Shown piece after piece: positions 1-6,429 of a stretch of 8,860 bases of DNA (its first letter is position 1; the number at the start of each line of letters is the position of its first letter). Below the pieces are notes generated by a model. It ran no database searches and was not told the DNA's origin. It worked only from the letters and a program-made list of their open reading frames with translations. A program made the position numbers and the translations under genes. This DNA comes from MWDF01 sp964577435 (GTDB lineage Bacteria > Bacillota > DTU025 > MWDF01): the NCBI GenBank assembly GCA_964577435.1, contig CAZNZD010000066.1, positions 1 to 8,860 of the forward strand, read 5' to 3'.

Positions 1-41
1 AATGCCGCCGCCGCCCACCTTAGGACCTTCCTGTCGTGCAT
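1..41 (-). CDS. Start of an exported protein, probably LptA (truncated by window edge)
   Basis: Only the first 13 complete codons are visible: ATG at 41-39, then M-H-D-R-K-V-L-R-W-A-A-A-A, running off the left edge. A basic N-terminus followed by an alanine run looks like the beginning of a signal peptide. A good ribosome binding site (GGGGGAG, five bases before the ATG) and a gap of only 15 nt after the lptC stop show that it is translated as part of the same operon. In many diderm bacteria the gene after lptC is lptA, the periplasmic LPS bridge protein, so that is the likely identity. This rests on context and the presumed signal peptide only; no LptA domain sequence is visible. Confidence 0.5.
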   Translation of the reverse strand, partial: MHDRKVLRWAAAA

Positions 42-56
42 ATGAGCTCCCCCTTC

Positions 57-704
57 CTAGAGGTCTATTACTATGGTCGTAGGGCCGATTATCTCCATTT
101 CCCGCCTTGTGACCGAGTATCTCATGTTGCCGGCGGTTATGCTTACATTGTCCCCCTGCTTCACGAAGATGTCGCCTGTCGTGTATATGTACTCGTCCTT
201 GAGGTCGACTGTGAGGTTTCCCGCCTGCATCACGCTGCCGTCGGCCGTTATCCTGGCATCTCCGGGTATGGTGACGAGCTGCGTCACAGGGTCCCATCGC
301 ATCATGTCCGCGACCATCAGCTCCTTGCCCTCCGAAGTGACCGTGACGCCGTCCGTGAACTCCATCCTGTTTCTTCCGTCCACGCTTGCGGCCCCTGCCG
401 AGAAGCCCAGATAAGCTTCGTTGTTCCTGAAGATGGTGCCGCCAGCTATTCCGGTCAGCTGGGCTCCCCTGCCGAAGCGGGGCAGTGCCATCCTGTCGGC
501 CTCCATCTCCCACACCCTCTGGCCGTCCGACCAGCTGGACATCGTGAGCCCCTCGATTACGACCGCCTCGTCGTCTTCATCCTTCTGTGAGGATGCTTCG
601 GTGGGGGGCGTATCCGTCTCTGCCTTCTCGAAGCCGTAGAAGTAGGCGGCGGCAAGCGCTACAACAAGCGCCAGGAAAAGCGCGAAACCGGCCTTGATGC
701 TCAC
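57..704 (-). CDS. lptC: LptC-family LPS export protein
   Basis: A 215-residue protein resembling LptC/YrbK, the bitopic inner-membrane protein that takes LPS from the LptB2FG transporter and passes it to LptA in the periplasm. An uncleaved N-terminal anchor spans about residues 5-24 with a short basic cytoplasmic end. An acidic, probably flexible linker follows (about 28-48), then an all-beta region with the repeated short-strand pattern of OstA/LptC jellyrolls (e.g. AVVIEGLTMSSW, MRWDPVTQLVTIPGDARITA, NMRYSVTRREMEIIG). Length is close to the usual 180-215. The start is GTG at 704-702, chosen because the purine-rich site AGGGGAGG lies about 8 nt upstream. It sits 52 nt after the LptD-encoding gene and 15 nt before the next gene, so it is almost certainly co-transcribed with both. 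The family call is good; sequence conservation in LptC is low, so some of the confidence comes from context. Confidence 0.85.
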   Translation of the reverse strand: MSIKAGFALFLALVVALAAAYFYGFEKAETDTPPTEASSQKDEDDEAVVIEGLTMSSWSDGQRVWEMEADRMALPRFGRGAQLTGIAGGTIFRNNEAYLGFSAGAASVDGRNRMEFTDGVTVTSEGKELMVADMMRWDPVTQLVTIPGDARITADGSVMQAGNLTVDLKDEYIYTTGDIFVKQGDNVSITAGNMRYSVTRREMEIIGPTTIVIDL

Positions 705-756
705 CTTGCCCGCCTCCCCTCCAGAACTTTCCCAGTCAGAATTCCGCGGAAGCCTC

Positions 757-3700
757 TCAGTTTCCTATTATGGACCAGTCGCCGTCCCCGATTCCTATCG
801 GCACGTCGGGGAAGGCCTTGAACTTGAGGTTCACGAAGAACCTGTTCTCCACTATCTGATAGCCTGCGGTGATCTCCCTGCAGTGCAGGTCCTTCGTTAT
901 CGCGATGTCCGCCTTCATCAGGCCTTCCCTGCCCACATCGTATATGACGGCCCAGGCGGCCCTCCAGCTTGTAAGAAACCTCACGTTGCCGCTTGATTCC
1001 ACCTTGCCGACCTTCCCCGTCGTCCCGTTATACTCCAGCCCCAGCTTAAGCTCAATGTCATCAGTGGGCTTCAGGGTAAGCCTTCCGGTGATGCTTGTAA
1101 GCGAGAAGGCCGGAAAGGCGAACCTTGCTGATACGCTGGCATAATACTTGCCCTGGTAGTTATAGGAAAGCCCGGCCGAAAACGCATCATACTTCGCCTT
1201 TATGAAATCATATCCTGTGCCTGCCGTGGCCGTGAAGCCGTAGAAGGTGGCGGTAGTCGATGCGCTGATCCTGTTCTTCTCCGCAAGGGCGTCGAACCTG
1301 TAAGGGCTTTCGCCTATGAGATCAGCCCAGTCGTAGGCAAGCTTGATGCTCCAGCCCTTCACCGGCGTCACAGTAATCCCTGTGCCCACGGAGCCGTACA
1401 GCCTCTTCGATCCCTCAGTGTAGACGCTCCCTCTTATCGTGCCCCCGAGGTCGAAGGAAAGAAAGCCCCACAGCTCCTGCCTGTCAAGCGAAAGGGCCAG
1501 CCCCGCCTCCGCCTTTCCTGCGTCGAGGTATTCCACCGGATCGGTGTCAAGTATCCTCTCCAGATACCTTCCTGCCGATAGGTCGCCCGATATGCTCAGA
1601 GGCAAGCTCCCCAGCTTCATCCTAAGAAGCTCCAGCGTCAGCTCGGGCAGCCGCCTGAGCGAGGATGACACCGTCACCTGGTCCTCCTTCATCGTCTCCG
1701 AGGCCTGGAAGTTCAGGGTGAGCCTCGTGTAGTCCGACTGCTGCGAGACTGTCGCCTTATAGGTCAGGCTCTCCGAGCTCAGGGCTTCGTCAACCTCGTT
1801 CCTCCTGTAGCTGAGGCTTCCTGAGAGCCTCACACCCGCCGGAAGCTCTGACGTGTGCGATGCCGACACTGCCAGGGCAGACGTATCGGAATCCGCATCC
1901 TTGTACCTGTACGAGGCCGAAAGCGACGTCTTATGGCCGGTGACCGACCTGTTCAGCTTGAGCTCCGTGAAGTGCTCCTCGGTCACTTTGAGCGTCGATC
2001 CCAGCGCATACTTGTATGAGTACTTGCCGGACGCCTTGAAATCCAGCGGAAGCTCCAACTCCTGGTATACCTCCGCAGTCATGCTCGTCTGCGGCCTAGT
2101 CAGGTTCTTCAGCACGTAGATCGAATAGTAGCCGTCGCCTATGCCCTCGAAGCCGTAGTCATGCCTGACCCCCGCCCCCAGGCCGCTTATCGTGAAGAAG
2201 TCTAGCCTTAGGGTCAGGAGGTTCTCCTCTTCCAGCCTTCTGCGCATGGTGGCCTTCACGTAGACGCCGTCCTGGGCGCTCCAGCCGAACTCGGGAAGTA
2301 TCAGCCTGTCCTCCTCGCGAAGGGGTATCGTAAGGGACGGGAGCCTAAGCAGGCGGATGTTGCCCTCGAAATAGGAGACGTCCTTTGCGATTATGTAGTC
2401 CGAGCCGGTAAGCTCTATGCTCTGAGCCTCGATCCTGTAATGTGGCTGGGGGAGGTCGCATGTGGTAAGATAGCCTCCCGAAAGCCTGAAGGATCCGTCC
2501 TCCTCGGAGAACTTCTCGCCCGCGATGTAGATGTAGCCGTTCACGCGCTCGTCGCTCACCCGGCCCTCCAGGGTCTCGAACTCCACCTTCCTGGTCTTGA
2601 TGTCCACTGTGGCGGTTACGGATTCTATCAGGCTTTCCGCCGTCTTCACGCTCACGTTGCCGGAGAGGTACGCCTTGTTTGAGGAAAGGTCTATGCGCGC
2701 CTCGTCAGCCATTATCACGATATCGTCGAAGGACACCTCGACGTCGCCTGTGGCCGACCAGACGTCCGCCCCCTCATACACGAGCCTTCTGGCGGTCACC
2801 CTGACGTTCGTCTCCCGGGCCATTGCGGCCGGGCAGAGGGCTAACACGAGAAGCAGGATCAGAAGCGCCGATGCGGCCGGGCCCTTTGTTGGCAGCAGCC
2901 TTACCTTCCTTCTCATCCTCCTGGCATCGGCCCTCATCAGAAGGACGAGCGCCGCCGCCATGAACAGGATGTCGGCGGACCAGGCAGCCATCCAGGGCTT
3001 TATCTGCGTCGCCTGGAGCATGCCGTATGAGCGCACCACGGACTCGAAGATGAAGTACAGGGTTACTATCAGTATGCCTGCTGCGATGCTGTAGACTGCG
3101 CCGCCCCTTCTCGGGCTTCTCACCGCGAGCGGTATCGCAAGCACCGCGAAGATGAGCGAGGAGAGCGGCTGGGCGATCTTCAGGTAGTAGTCGATTAGCA
3201 GGTTCTTCGCCTTGATGCCGCTTTTGGAGAAGAGCTCTATGCTCTGCTTCAGCTCCTTCATCGACATCTCCGAGGTGGTGCGCCCCGAGTTCGTGTACTC
3301 GGTCACCGCCCTTTCCATGATTATCGTCATGGTGTCGAAGTGCGCGGTCGAGACGACGCGGCCGTCGGCGCCGCACTCGTGTATGTTGCCGTCCGTGAAC
3401 ACCCACGTGCCCGTATCGGCCTTGCCGCTGGCCGCGGTGATGAGCTGCGGGTATCTCCCGTAGCCTATGTCATATATCATGATGTCCTGCACGGTGGCCC
3501 TGTCCTCGCTCACCCTACCGATGTAGAAGAACTTGTTGTCAGGGCCCCTGAAGAACACGTTGTTCTCGATGTTGGGTATGCTGTCGCCGAGGATCATCCT
3601 GTTGACGATGTTCCTGGCCTCGAGGTTGGCCTTAGGCGCCACCCGGTCTCCCAGGTAGAAGCCCAGGGCGCTTATTACCAGCGCTATGGCTATCATGGGG

Positions 3701-4002
3701 GCCGCAATCCTCGAAAGGCGAAGCCCCGCCGCTCTCATTATCGAAAGCTCGCTGTCCCTGCTGAGCCTGCCGAGGCCCAGTAGGACCGCAAAGAGGGTGG
3801 CGAAAGGAAGCACCTGCACTATAGCTGAAGGGAGGTTAAAGAGGATTAGCCTAAGGACGGTCGACAGGGGGGTGTTCTTGACCACAACCATCTCCGCCAG
3901 CCAGAATAGCTGGACGCTGAGGGATATGACTATGAAGGCGGTTATGGCCGCAAGGAAAGGCCCTAGGAACTCCCGCAGTACATACCGGTCAAGTATCCTC
4001 AT
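757..4002 (-). CDS. Fused LptF/LptG-type permease and LptD outer-membrane LPS translocon
   Basis: One open frame of 1081 codons joins two proteins of the LPS export machine that normally sit in different membranes. Residues 1 to about 360 are a full LptF/LptG (YjgP/YjgQ) permease: start MRILDRYVLREF, three helices (about 15-37, 55-77, 100-120), the family motif ELSIMRAAG at 85-93, a periplasmic beta-rich domain (about 125-265), and three more helices (about 275-293, 303-322, 335-356). Residues 363-395 look like a signal peptide. From about 396 comes an LptD: an OstA-like jellyroll (about 398-500), the family motif YLTTCDLPQPHYRIEA (511-526) with Cys515, the segment LPSLTIPLREEDRLILPEFG leading into the barrel, and many alternating beta strands ending with Cys1041 in DLHCREITAGYQ. 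The start is ATG 4002-4000 with AGGAG seven bases upstream. Which permease paralogue (LptF or LptG) it is cannot be settled by eye. Both halves are full length, so this is a genuine joining of two genes, or a lost stop or sequence error at the junction. Confidence 0.88.
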   Translation of the reverse strand: MRILDRYVLREFLGPFLAAITAFIVISLSVQLFWLAEMVVVKNTPLSTVLRLILFNLPSAIVQVLPFATLFAVLLGLGRLSRDSELSIMRAAGLRLSRIAAPMIAIALVISALGFYLGDRVAPKANLEARNIVNRMILGDSIPNIENNVFFRGPDNKFFYIGRVSEDRATVQDIMIYDIGYGRYPQLITAASGKADTGTWVFTDGNIHECGADGRVVSTAHFDTMTIIMERAVTEYTNSGRTTSEMSMKELKQSIELFSKSGIKAKNLLIDYYLKIAQPLSSLIFAVLAIPLAVRSPRRGGAVYSIAAGILIVTLYFIFESVVRSYGMLQATQIKPWMAAWSADILFMAAALVLLMRADARRMRRKVRLLPTKGPAASALLILLLVLALCPAAMARETNVRVTARRLVYEGADVWSATGDVEVSFDDIVIMADEARIDLSSNKAYLSGNVSVKTAESLIESVTATVDIKTRKVEFETLEGRVSDERVNGYIYIAGEKFSEEDGSFRLSGGYLTTCDLPQPHYRIEAQSIELTGSDYIIAKDVSYFEGNIRLLRLPSLTIPLREEDRLILPEFGWSAQDGVYVKATMRRRLEEENLLTLRLDFFTISGLGAGVRHDYGFEGIGDGYYSIYVLKNLTRPQTSMTAEVYQELELPLDFKASGKYSYKYALGSTLKVTEEHFTELKLNRSVTGHKTSLSASYRYKDADSDTSALAVSASHTSELPAGVRLSGSLSYRRNEVDEALSSESLTYKATVSQQSDYTRLTLNFQASETMKEDQVTVSSSLRRLPELTLELLRMKLGSLPLSISGDLSAGRYLERILDTDPVEYLDAGKAEAGLALSLDRQELWGFLSFDLGGTIRGSVYTEGSKRLYGSVGTGITVTPVKGWSIKLAYDWADLIGESPYRFDALAEKNRISASTTATFYGFTATAGTGYDFIKAKYDAFSAGLSYNYQGKYYASVSARFAFPAFSLTSITGRLTLKPTDDIELKLGLEYNGTTGKVGKVESSGNVRFLTSWRAAWAVIYDVGREGLMKADIAITKDLHCREITAGYQIVENRFFVNLKFKAFPDVPIGIGDGDWSIIGN
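2818..2916 (-). other. Internal signal-peptide-like junction between the permease and LptD parts
   Basis: Residues 363-395 of the fused protein. They read as a textbook Sec signal: basic n-region MRRKVR, hydrophobic core SALLILLLVLAL, and a signal peptidase I-like end AMA followed by RETN (cut after Ala395). The preceding permease ends in the cytoplasm after its sixth helix, so this segment would insert with its C-terminal end in the periplasm, the right orientation for exporting LptD. An in-frame ATG at 2916-2914 could be an ancestral or alternative LptD start, but the only strong purine site (AGGAGG, 2922-2917) abuts it with zero spacing, so independent initiation there looks poor. Cleavage is inferred, not shown. 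Confidence 0.7.
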
Positions 4003-4027
4003 AGGCGCAACTCCTGTCGATTGTGTG

Positions 4028-4056
4028 AATAAAAGGGGCGCTTTTGTAAGCGCCCC
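4028..4056 (-). terminator. Intrinsic terminator after skp
   Basis: On the minus strand a perfect 9-bp stem GGGGCGCTT / AAGCGCCCC (4056-4048 and 4043-4035) closes a 4-base loop ACAA and is followed at once by TTTTATT (4034-4028). This is a classic Rho-independent terminator pointing leftward. It lies 20 nt after the skp stop and about 25 nt before the start of the permease-LptD gene. No T-run follows the stem in the other direction, so it acts on the minus strand only. Downstream lpt genes must depend on readthrough or on a promoter overlapping this region. Confidence 0.9.
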
Positions 4057-4076
4057 TCACAGCCAGAAGGCGTCTT

Positions 4077-4535
4077 TTACTTCTTGCCGCCCTTTACGAG
4101 CACGGCATCGGTCATGTCCACGCCGCCTTCGATCACTATGGAGCTGTTGAGGATGACGGTCACACCCTTCTCCTTAGCGACGTCCTTGACGGCCGTCTCA
4201 AGCTTCAGGTAAGCAGGGTCCAGGGTCTTCTTCGCGAAGTCGTTGTAGGATGCGTTGTATGATTCCTGCAGCTTCGTCTTCGCGTCGGCATCCTGTCCTT
4301 CCGCCTTCTTGTTGAGCTCCTTCTCGAGCTCCGCCTTCTTTGCGGCCACTGCGTCCCATGCGGTCTTCAAGGCCGGGAACTCGGAGTTGAGCCTGTCGGT
4401 ATCGATATGGCCGATAACGGCGTAATCAGGGGCGGCGCCCGCCTTGCCGGTGGTGATGTTGCTGATCGTGGCGGCCACTGCCACCAAAGCTATTGCCATG
4501 ATCACTGCCGAGGTGTTTCTGAAAAGGTTCTTCAT
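4077..4535 (-). CDS. skp: Skp/OmpH-family periplasmic chaperone
   Basis: A 152-residue exported protein of the OmpH/Skp family, which holds unfolded outer-membrane proteins in the periplasm on the way to BamA. It has a signal peptide (basic MKNLFRN, hydrophobic about 11-25, likely cut AGA|AP after residue 34). The conserved start of the mature domain, AVIGHIDTDRLNSEFPALK, follows. Next is a Lys/Glu/Ala-rich helical arm region (about 57-120), then the family's C-terminal strand motif VTVILNSSIVIEGGVDMTDA. Length is close to typical (150-170). The start ATG 4535-4533 gives a proper signal peptide, but the nearest purine site (AGAGG, 4554-4550) is 14 nt away, farther than usual. The gene directly follows bamA, the classical Skp neighbour. 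It has its own promoter upstream and a strong terminator downstream, so it can be expressed alone, fitting the high abundance expected of a chaperone. Confidence 0.92.
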   Translation of the reverse strand: MKNLFRNTSAVIMAIALVAVAATISNITTGKAGAAPDYAVIGHIDTDRLNSEFPALKTAWDAVAAKKAELEKELNKKAEGQDADAKTKLQESYNASYNDFAKKTLDPAYLKLETAVKDVAKEKGVTVILNSSIVIEGGVDMTDAVLVKGGKK

Positions 4536-4581
4536 CTGGGGTTGACCATCCTCTCATCTGTTTGATTAGACAACAATCTTA

Positions 4582-4611
4582 ATTATAATTCTTTGCACTC
4601 TTCGTTGTCAT
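4582..4611 (-). promoter_or_regulatory. Sigma-70-type promoter for skp
   Basis: On the minus strand a perfect -10 box TATAAT (4587-4582) lies 18 nt after a five-of-six -35 box ATGACA (4611-4606). The sequence sits in a strikingly AT-rich stretch between the bamA stop and the skp start, in contrast with the G+C-rich surroundings. Transcription would begin near 4575, giving a leader of about 40 nt before skp. The -35 overlaps one arm of a 6-bp inverted repeat (GACAAC 4569-4574 and GTTGTC 4604-4609 on the plus strand), which could be a coincidence or a binding site. Confidence 0.75.
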
Positions 4612-4618
4612 TCATATA

Positions 4619-6325
4619 TTAGAACGTATGGCCGAAGCCGAAATACACCTTGCCCTGATTGTTAGATATGCCGTAGTCGAGCCTAAGCATCCCGAGCATC
4701 GGGACGGTGACCCTGATGCCGGCCCCCACGCCGTACTTCATGCCGGCAAGAGTGAAGGCATCGCCCTTGTTCCAGGCCTGTCCGAGGTCGAAGAAGACCA
4801 CGCCGCCTACAATCTCCTCGTAGATGCGGAACCTGTACTCGGCGTTTCCGAACACGATGTAGTCGCCCTCGACAGGCACCTTTATGCCCCTGAGGTTGGT
4901 GCCGCCGCCTAAAAGGAACTTCGCGTGGTCCGGAAGGGGCGTGAAGCCGACTCCGACTCCCAGCCTTCCGGCTATTACCTGGCCGTCCTTGAACTCGTAG
5001 TAGCCGGTGGCCTGGGTGTATAGCTTGACGAAATTGTCGTCTCCCCCAAGGAAGCCGCCCGCAAACTCGGTCGAGGCGAACAGCGTGTAGCCCTTGGACG
5101 GGTTGGTGAAGTCGTTTCTGGTATCCCTTGTCAGAGACAGCGTGATGCTTCTTGTGGAGGAATCCTGCGGAACCGCGGGATCCATCACTTCAGCCTCGTT
5201 CTGGATGAAGTCCAGCGTGAAGGATGCATTGGCCTTGGTGTAGAGGTCGAAGTAGTAGCCGAGCCAGATCCTTCCTCCTGTCTTGTACTGCTTGTAGGCG
5301 AGGTCATCCTCGTCGTTTTCCACCTCGTCCTCGTCGATGTCTATCTTCTTGTTGGACAGCTTCCTGTAGATGTCGAAGCCGCCCTCAAGCTTGTCGGTGA
5401 ACAGGTAAGGAGTTGAAATCGACAGCTCGCCGAGCACCTGCTTCTCCTTGCCTCCGGCTTCCAGCTTCCCTGACACCTTGATGCCATAGCCGAAGACGTT
5501 CTTGTCGGAGACCTCCAGATAGCCTATGAGCCCTTCCGCCGAGTTGTAGGTCGCGCCCACGTTGAACAGGCCGGTCTTCGTTTCCGTGACCTTGAATATG
5601 ACGTCAGCGAAGGGCGGCTCGCCGGGGACGAGCTCCACCCCGATATCCTCGAATATCCCGGTGTTGTATATCCTCCTGCTGTCGTCGGAGAGCGCCTTCG
5701 TGTCTATGAACTCGCCCTCCTTCGTGCGTATGTTCCTTCTTATGACCTCTTCCTTGGTCTTGTCGTTCCCCTCGATTACTATGCTGTTGACCTTCCATTC
5801 GACTATCTGTATGAGCACCACGCCGTCCATGCCTATCTCAGGCTCGACGGTCGCTATCCTGCCCATGTCCTTGTACAGCGTTATTATCCCGTCCAGGTCC
5901 TCCCGCAAGGTGTTGACGTTTATTATCTTGCCTACGGTGGACTTCATCCTGGACAGGAGCTGCTCCGTGCTTATCAGGGTGTTGCCGGTTATGTCGATCC
6001 TCTCAAGCGGAGGGAACTCCTCCACCGTGACTATGAGCCTTATGCCCCCGAGGAATGCCTGCGAGCGCGCCCCCAGGTCAGCGAAGTAGCCACTGTCCTG
6101 CAGCGCCTTGAAGGCCGCATCAAGGGCCTCCTGCGTTAGGTCCTTGCCGATGGTCAGCGGGATGAGACCCTTTATGAACTCCGCATCGAGCTTCTTGTTG
6201 CCCTCTATCTCTATTCCGGCCAGCCTTCCGTAAGATTGGGCCGATGCAATGGCTGTTGCCGCCAATACCAGGACCAGGGCCGCCGTTACAACGATGGCTG
6301 TCCTGATCTTGCCGCTTCTACTCAT
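4619..6325 (-). CDS. bamA: BamA/Omp85 outer-membrane protein assembly factor
   Basis: A 568-residue Omp85 protein that folds and inserts beta-barrel proteins into the outer membrane. Signal peptide: residues 1-29 (core AIVVTAALVLVLAATAIA, cut ASA|QS). Three POTRA domains follow at about 34-104, 106-177 and 179-250, each opening with the typical IxIxGN strand (IEIEGN, IDITGN, IVIEGN). The barrel runs from about 252 to the end and carries TRDTRNDFTNPSKG (399-412), the loop-6 motif GGTNLRGI (474-481, equivalent to the VRGF motif) and a C-terminal strand ending in Phe. Proteobacterial BamA has five POTRAs and about 800 residues, so this is a short form. An acidic insertion (about 329-341, Asp/Glu-rich) is probably a surface loop. 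The frame is open upstream to a GTG at 6433, but the ATG at 6325-6323 is chosen because AGGAGG lies seven bases before it and a normal signal peptide begins there. skp follows and the S55 gene precedes. Confidence 0.95.
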   Translation of the reverse strand: MSRSGKIRTAIVVTAALVLVLAATAIASAQSYGRLAGIEIEGNKKLDAEFIKGLIPLTIGKDLTQEALDAAFKALQDSGYFADLGARSQAFLGGIRLIVTVEEFPPLERIDITGNTLISTEQLLSRMKSTVGKIINVNTLREDLDGIITLYKDMGRIATVEPEIGMDGVVLIQIVEWKVNSIVIEGNDKTKEEVIRRNIRTKEGEFIDTKALSDDSRRIYNTGIFEDIGVELVPGEPPFADVIFKVTETKTGLFNVGATYNSAEGLIGYLEVSDKNVFGYGIKVSGKLEAGGKEKQVLGELSISTPYLFTDKLEGGFDIYRKLSNKKIDIDEDEVENDEDDLAYKQYKTGGRIWLGYYFDLYTKANASFTLDFIQNEAEVMDPAVPQDSSTRSITLSLTRDTRNDFTNPSKGYTLFASTEFAGGFLGGDDNFVKLYTQATGYYEFKDGQVIAGRLGVGVGFTPLPDHAKFLLGGGTNLRGIKVPVEGDYIVFGNAEYRFRIYEEIVGGVVFFDLGQAWNKGDAFTLAGMKYGVGAGIRVTVPMLGMLRLDYGISNNQGKVYFGFGHTF

Positions 6326-6429
6326 CTCGGTACCTCCTGACGGTGCGCAAATTTCCGGTCTTCTCGGGCCGTGCGGCATAAACCGCACTATTGAAGAAAC
6401 GATGCCCGGACCCGGCATGTTCCCGCGTC
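6326..6429. other. Spacer between the S55 gene and bamA with two small inverted repeats
   Basis: This 104-nt spacer holds a perfect 6-bp inverted repeat GTGCGG / CCGCAC (6371-6376 and 6383-6388, loop of six) and a 5-bp one ATGCC / GGCAT (6402-6406 and 6414-6418, loop of seven). Neither is followed by a T-run on the minus strand, so they are not convincing intrinsic terminators. They may form leader hairpins in the mRNA ahead of bamA. I could not identify a convincing promoter here; bamA may be read from upstream. Confidence 0.45.
6333..6338 (-). promoter_or_regulatory. Ribosome binding site that fixes the bamA start
   Basis: AGGAGG on the minus strand, seven bases before the ATG at 6325. The longer open frame beginning at 6433 has no comparable site, and its extra 36 residues are Pro/Arg/Gly-rich and would bury the signal peptide, so the downstream start is preferred. 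Confidence 0.85.

Noticed and set aside
36..590. Plus-strand open frame of 184 codons opposite lptC
   Set aside because: Antisense shadow: no ribosome binding site, low-complexity composition, and the opposite strand has a recognised gene with a good start site.
742..751. Perfect 10-bp palindrome TTCCGCGGAA between the LptD-coding end and lptC
   Set aside because: Too short, without a loop or T-run, and no sign of a promoter around it; likely chance in G+C-rich DNA.
2774..3406. Long minus-strand frame overlapping the permease region in another phase
   Set aside because: Its translation is rich in Arg, Gly, His and Asp with no family motif, while the permease reads without a break in the other frame; it is a shadow of G+C-rich coding sequence.
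4003..4050. A separate promoter for the permease-LptD gene
   Set aside because: TTACAA and TATTCA-like boxes occur, but their spacing is wrong and they fall inside the terminator; not supportable.
6371..6418. Hairpins before bamA as a terminator for the murA-S55 unit
   Set aside because: The stems are only 5-6 bp and neither is followed by a run of T on the minus strand.
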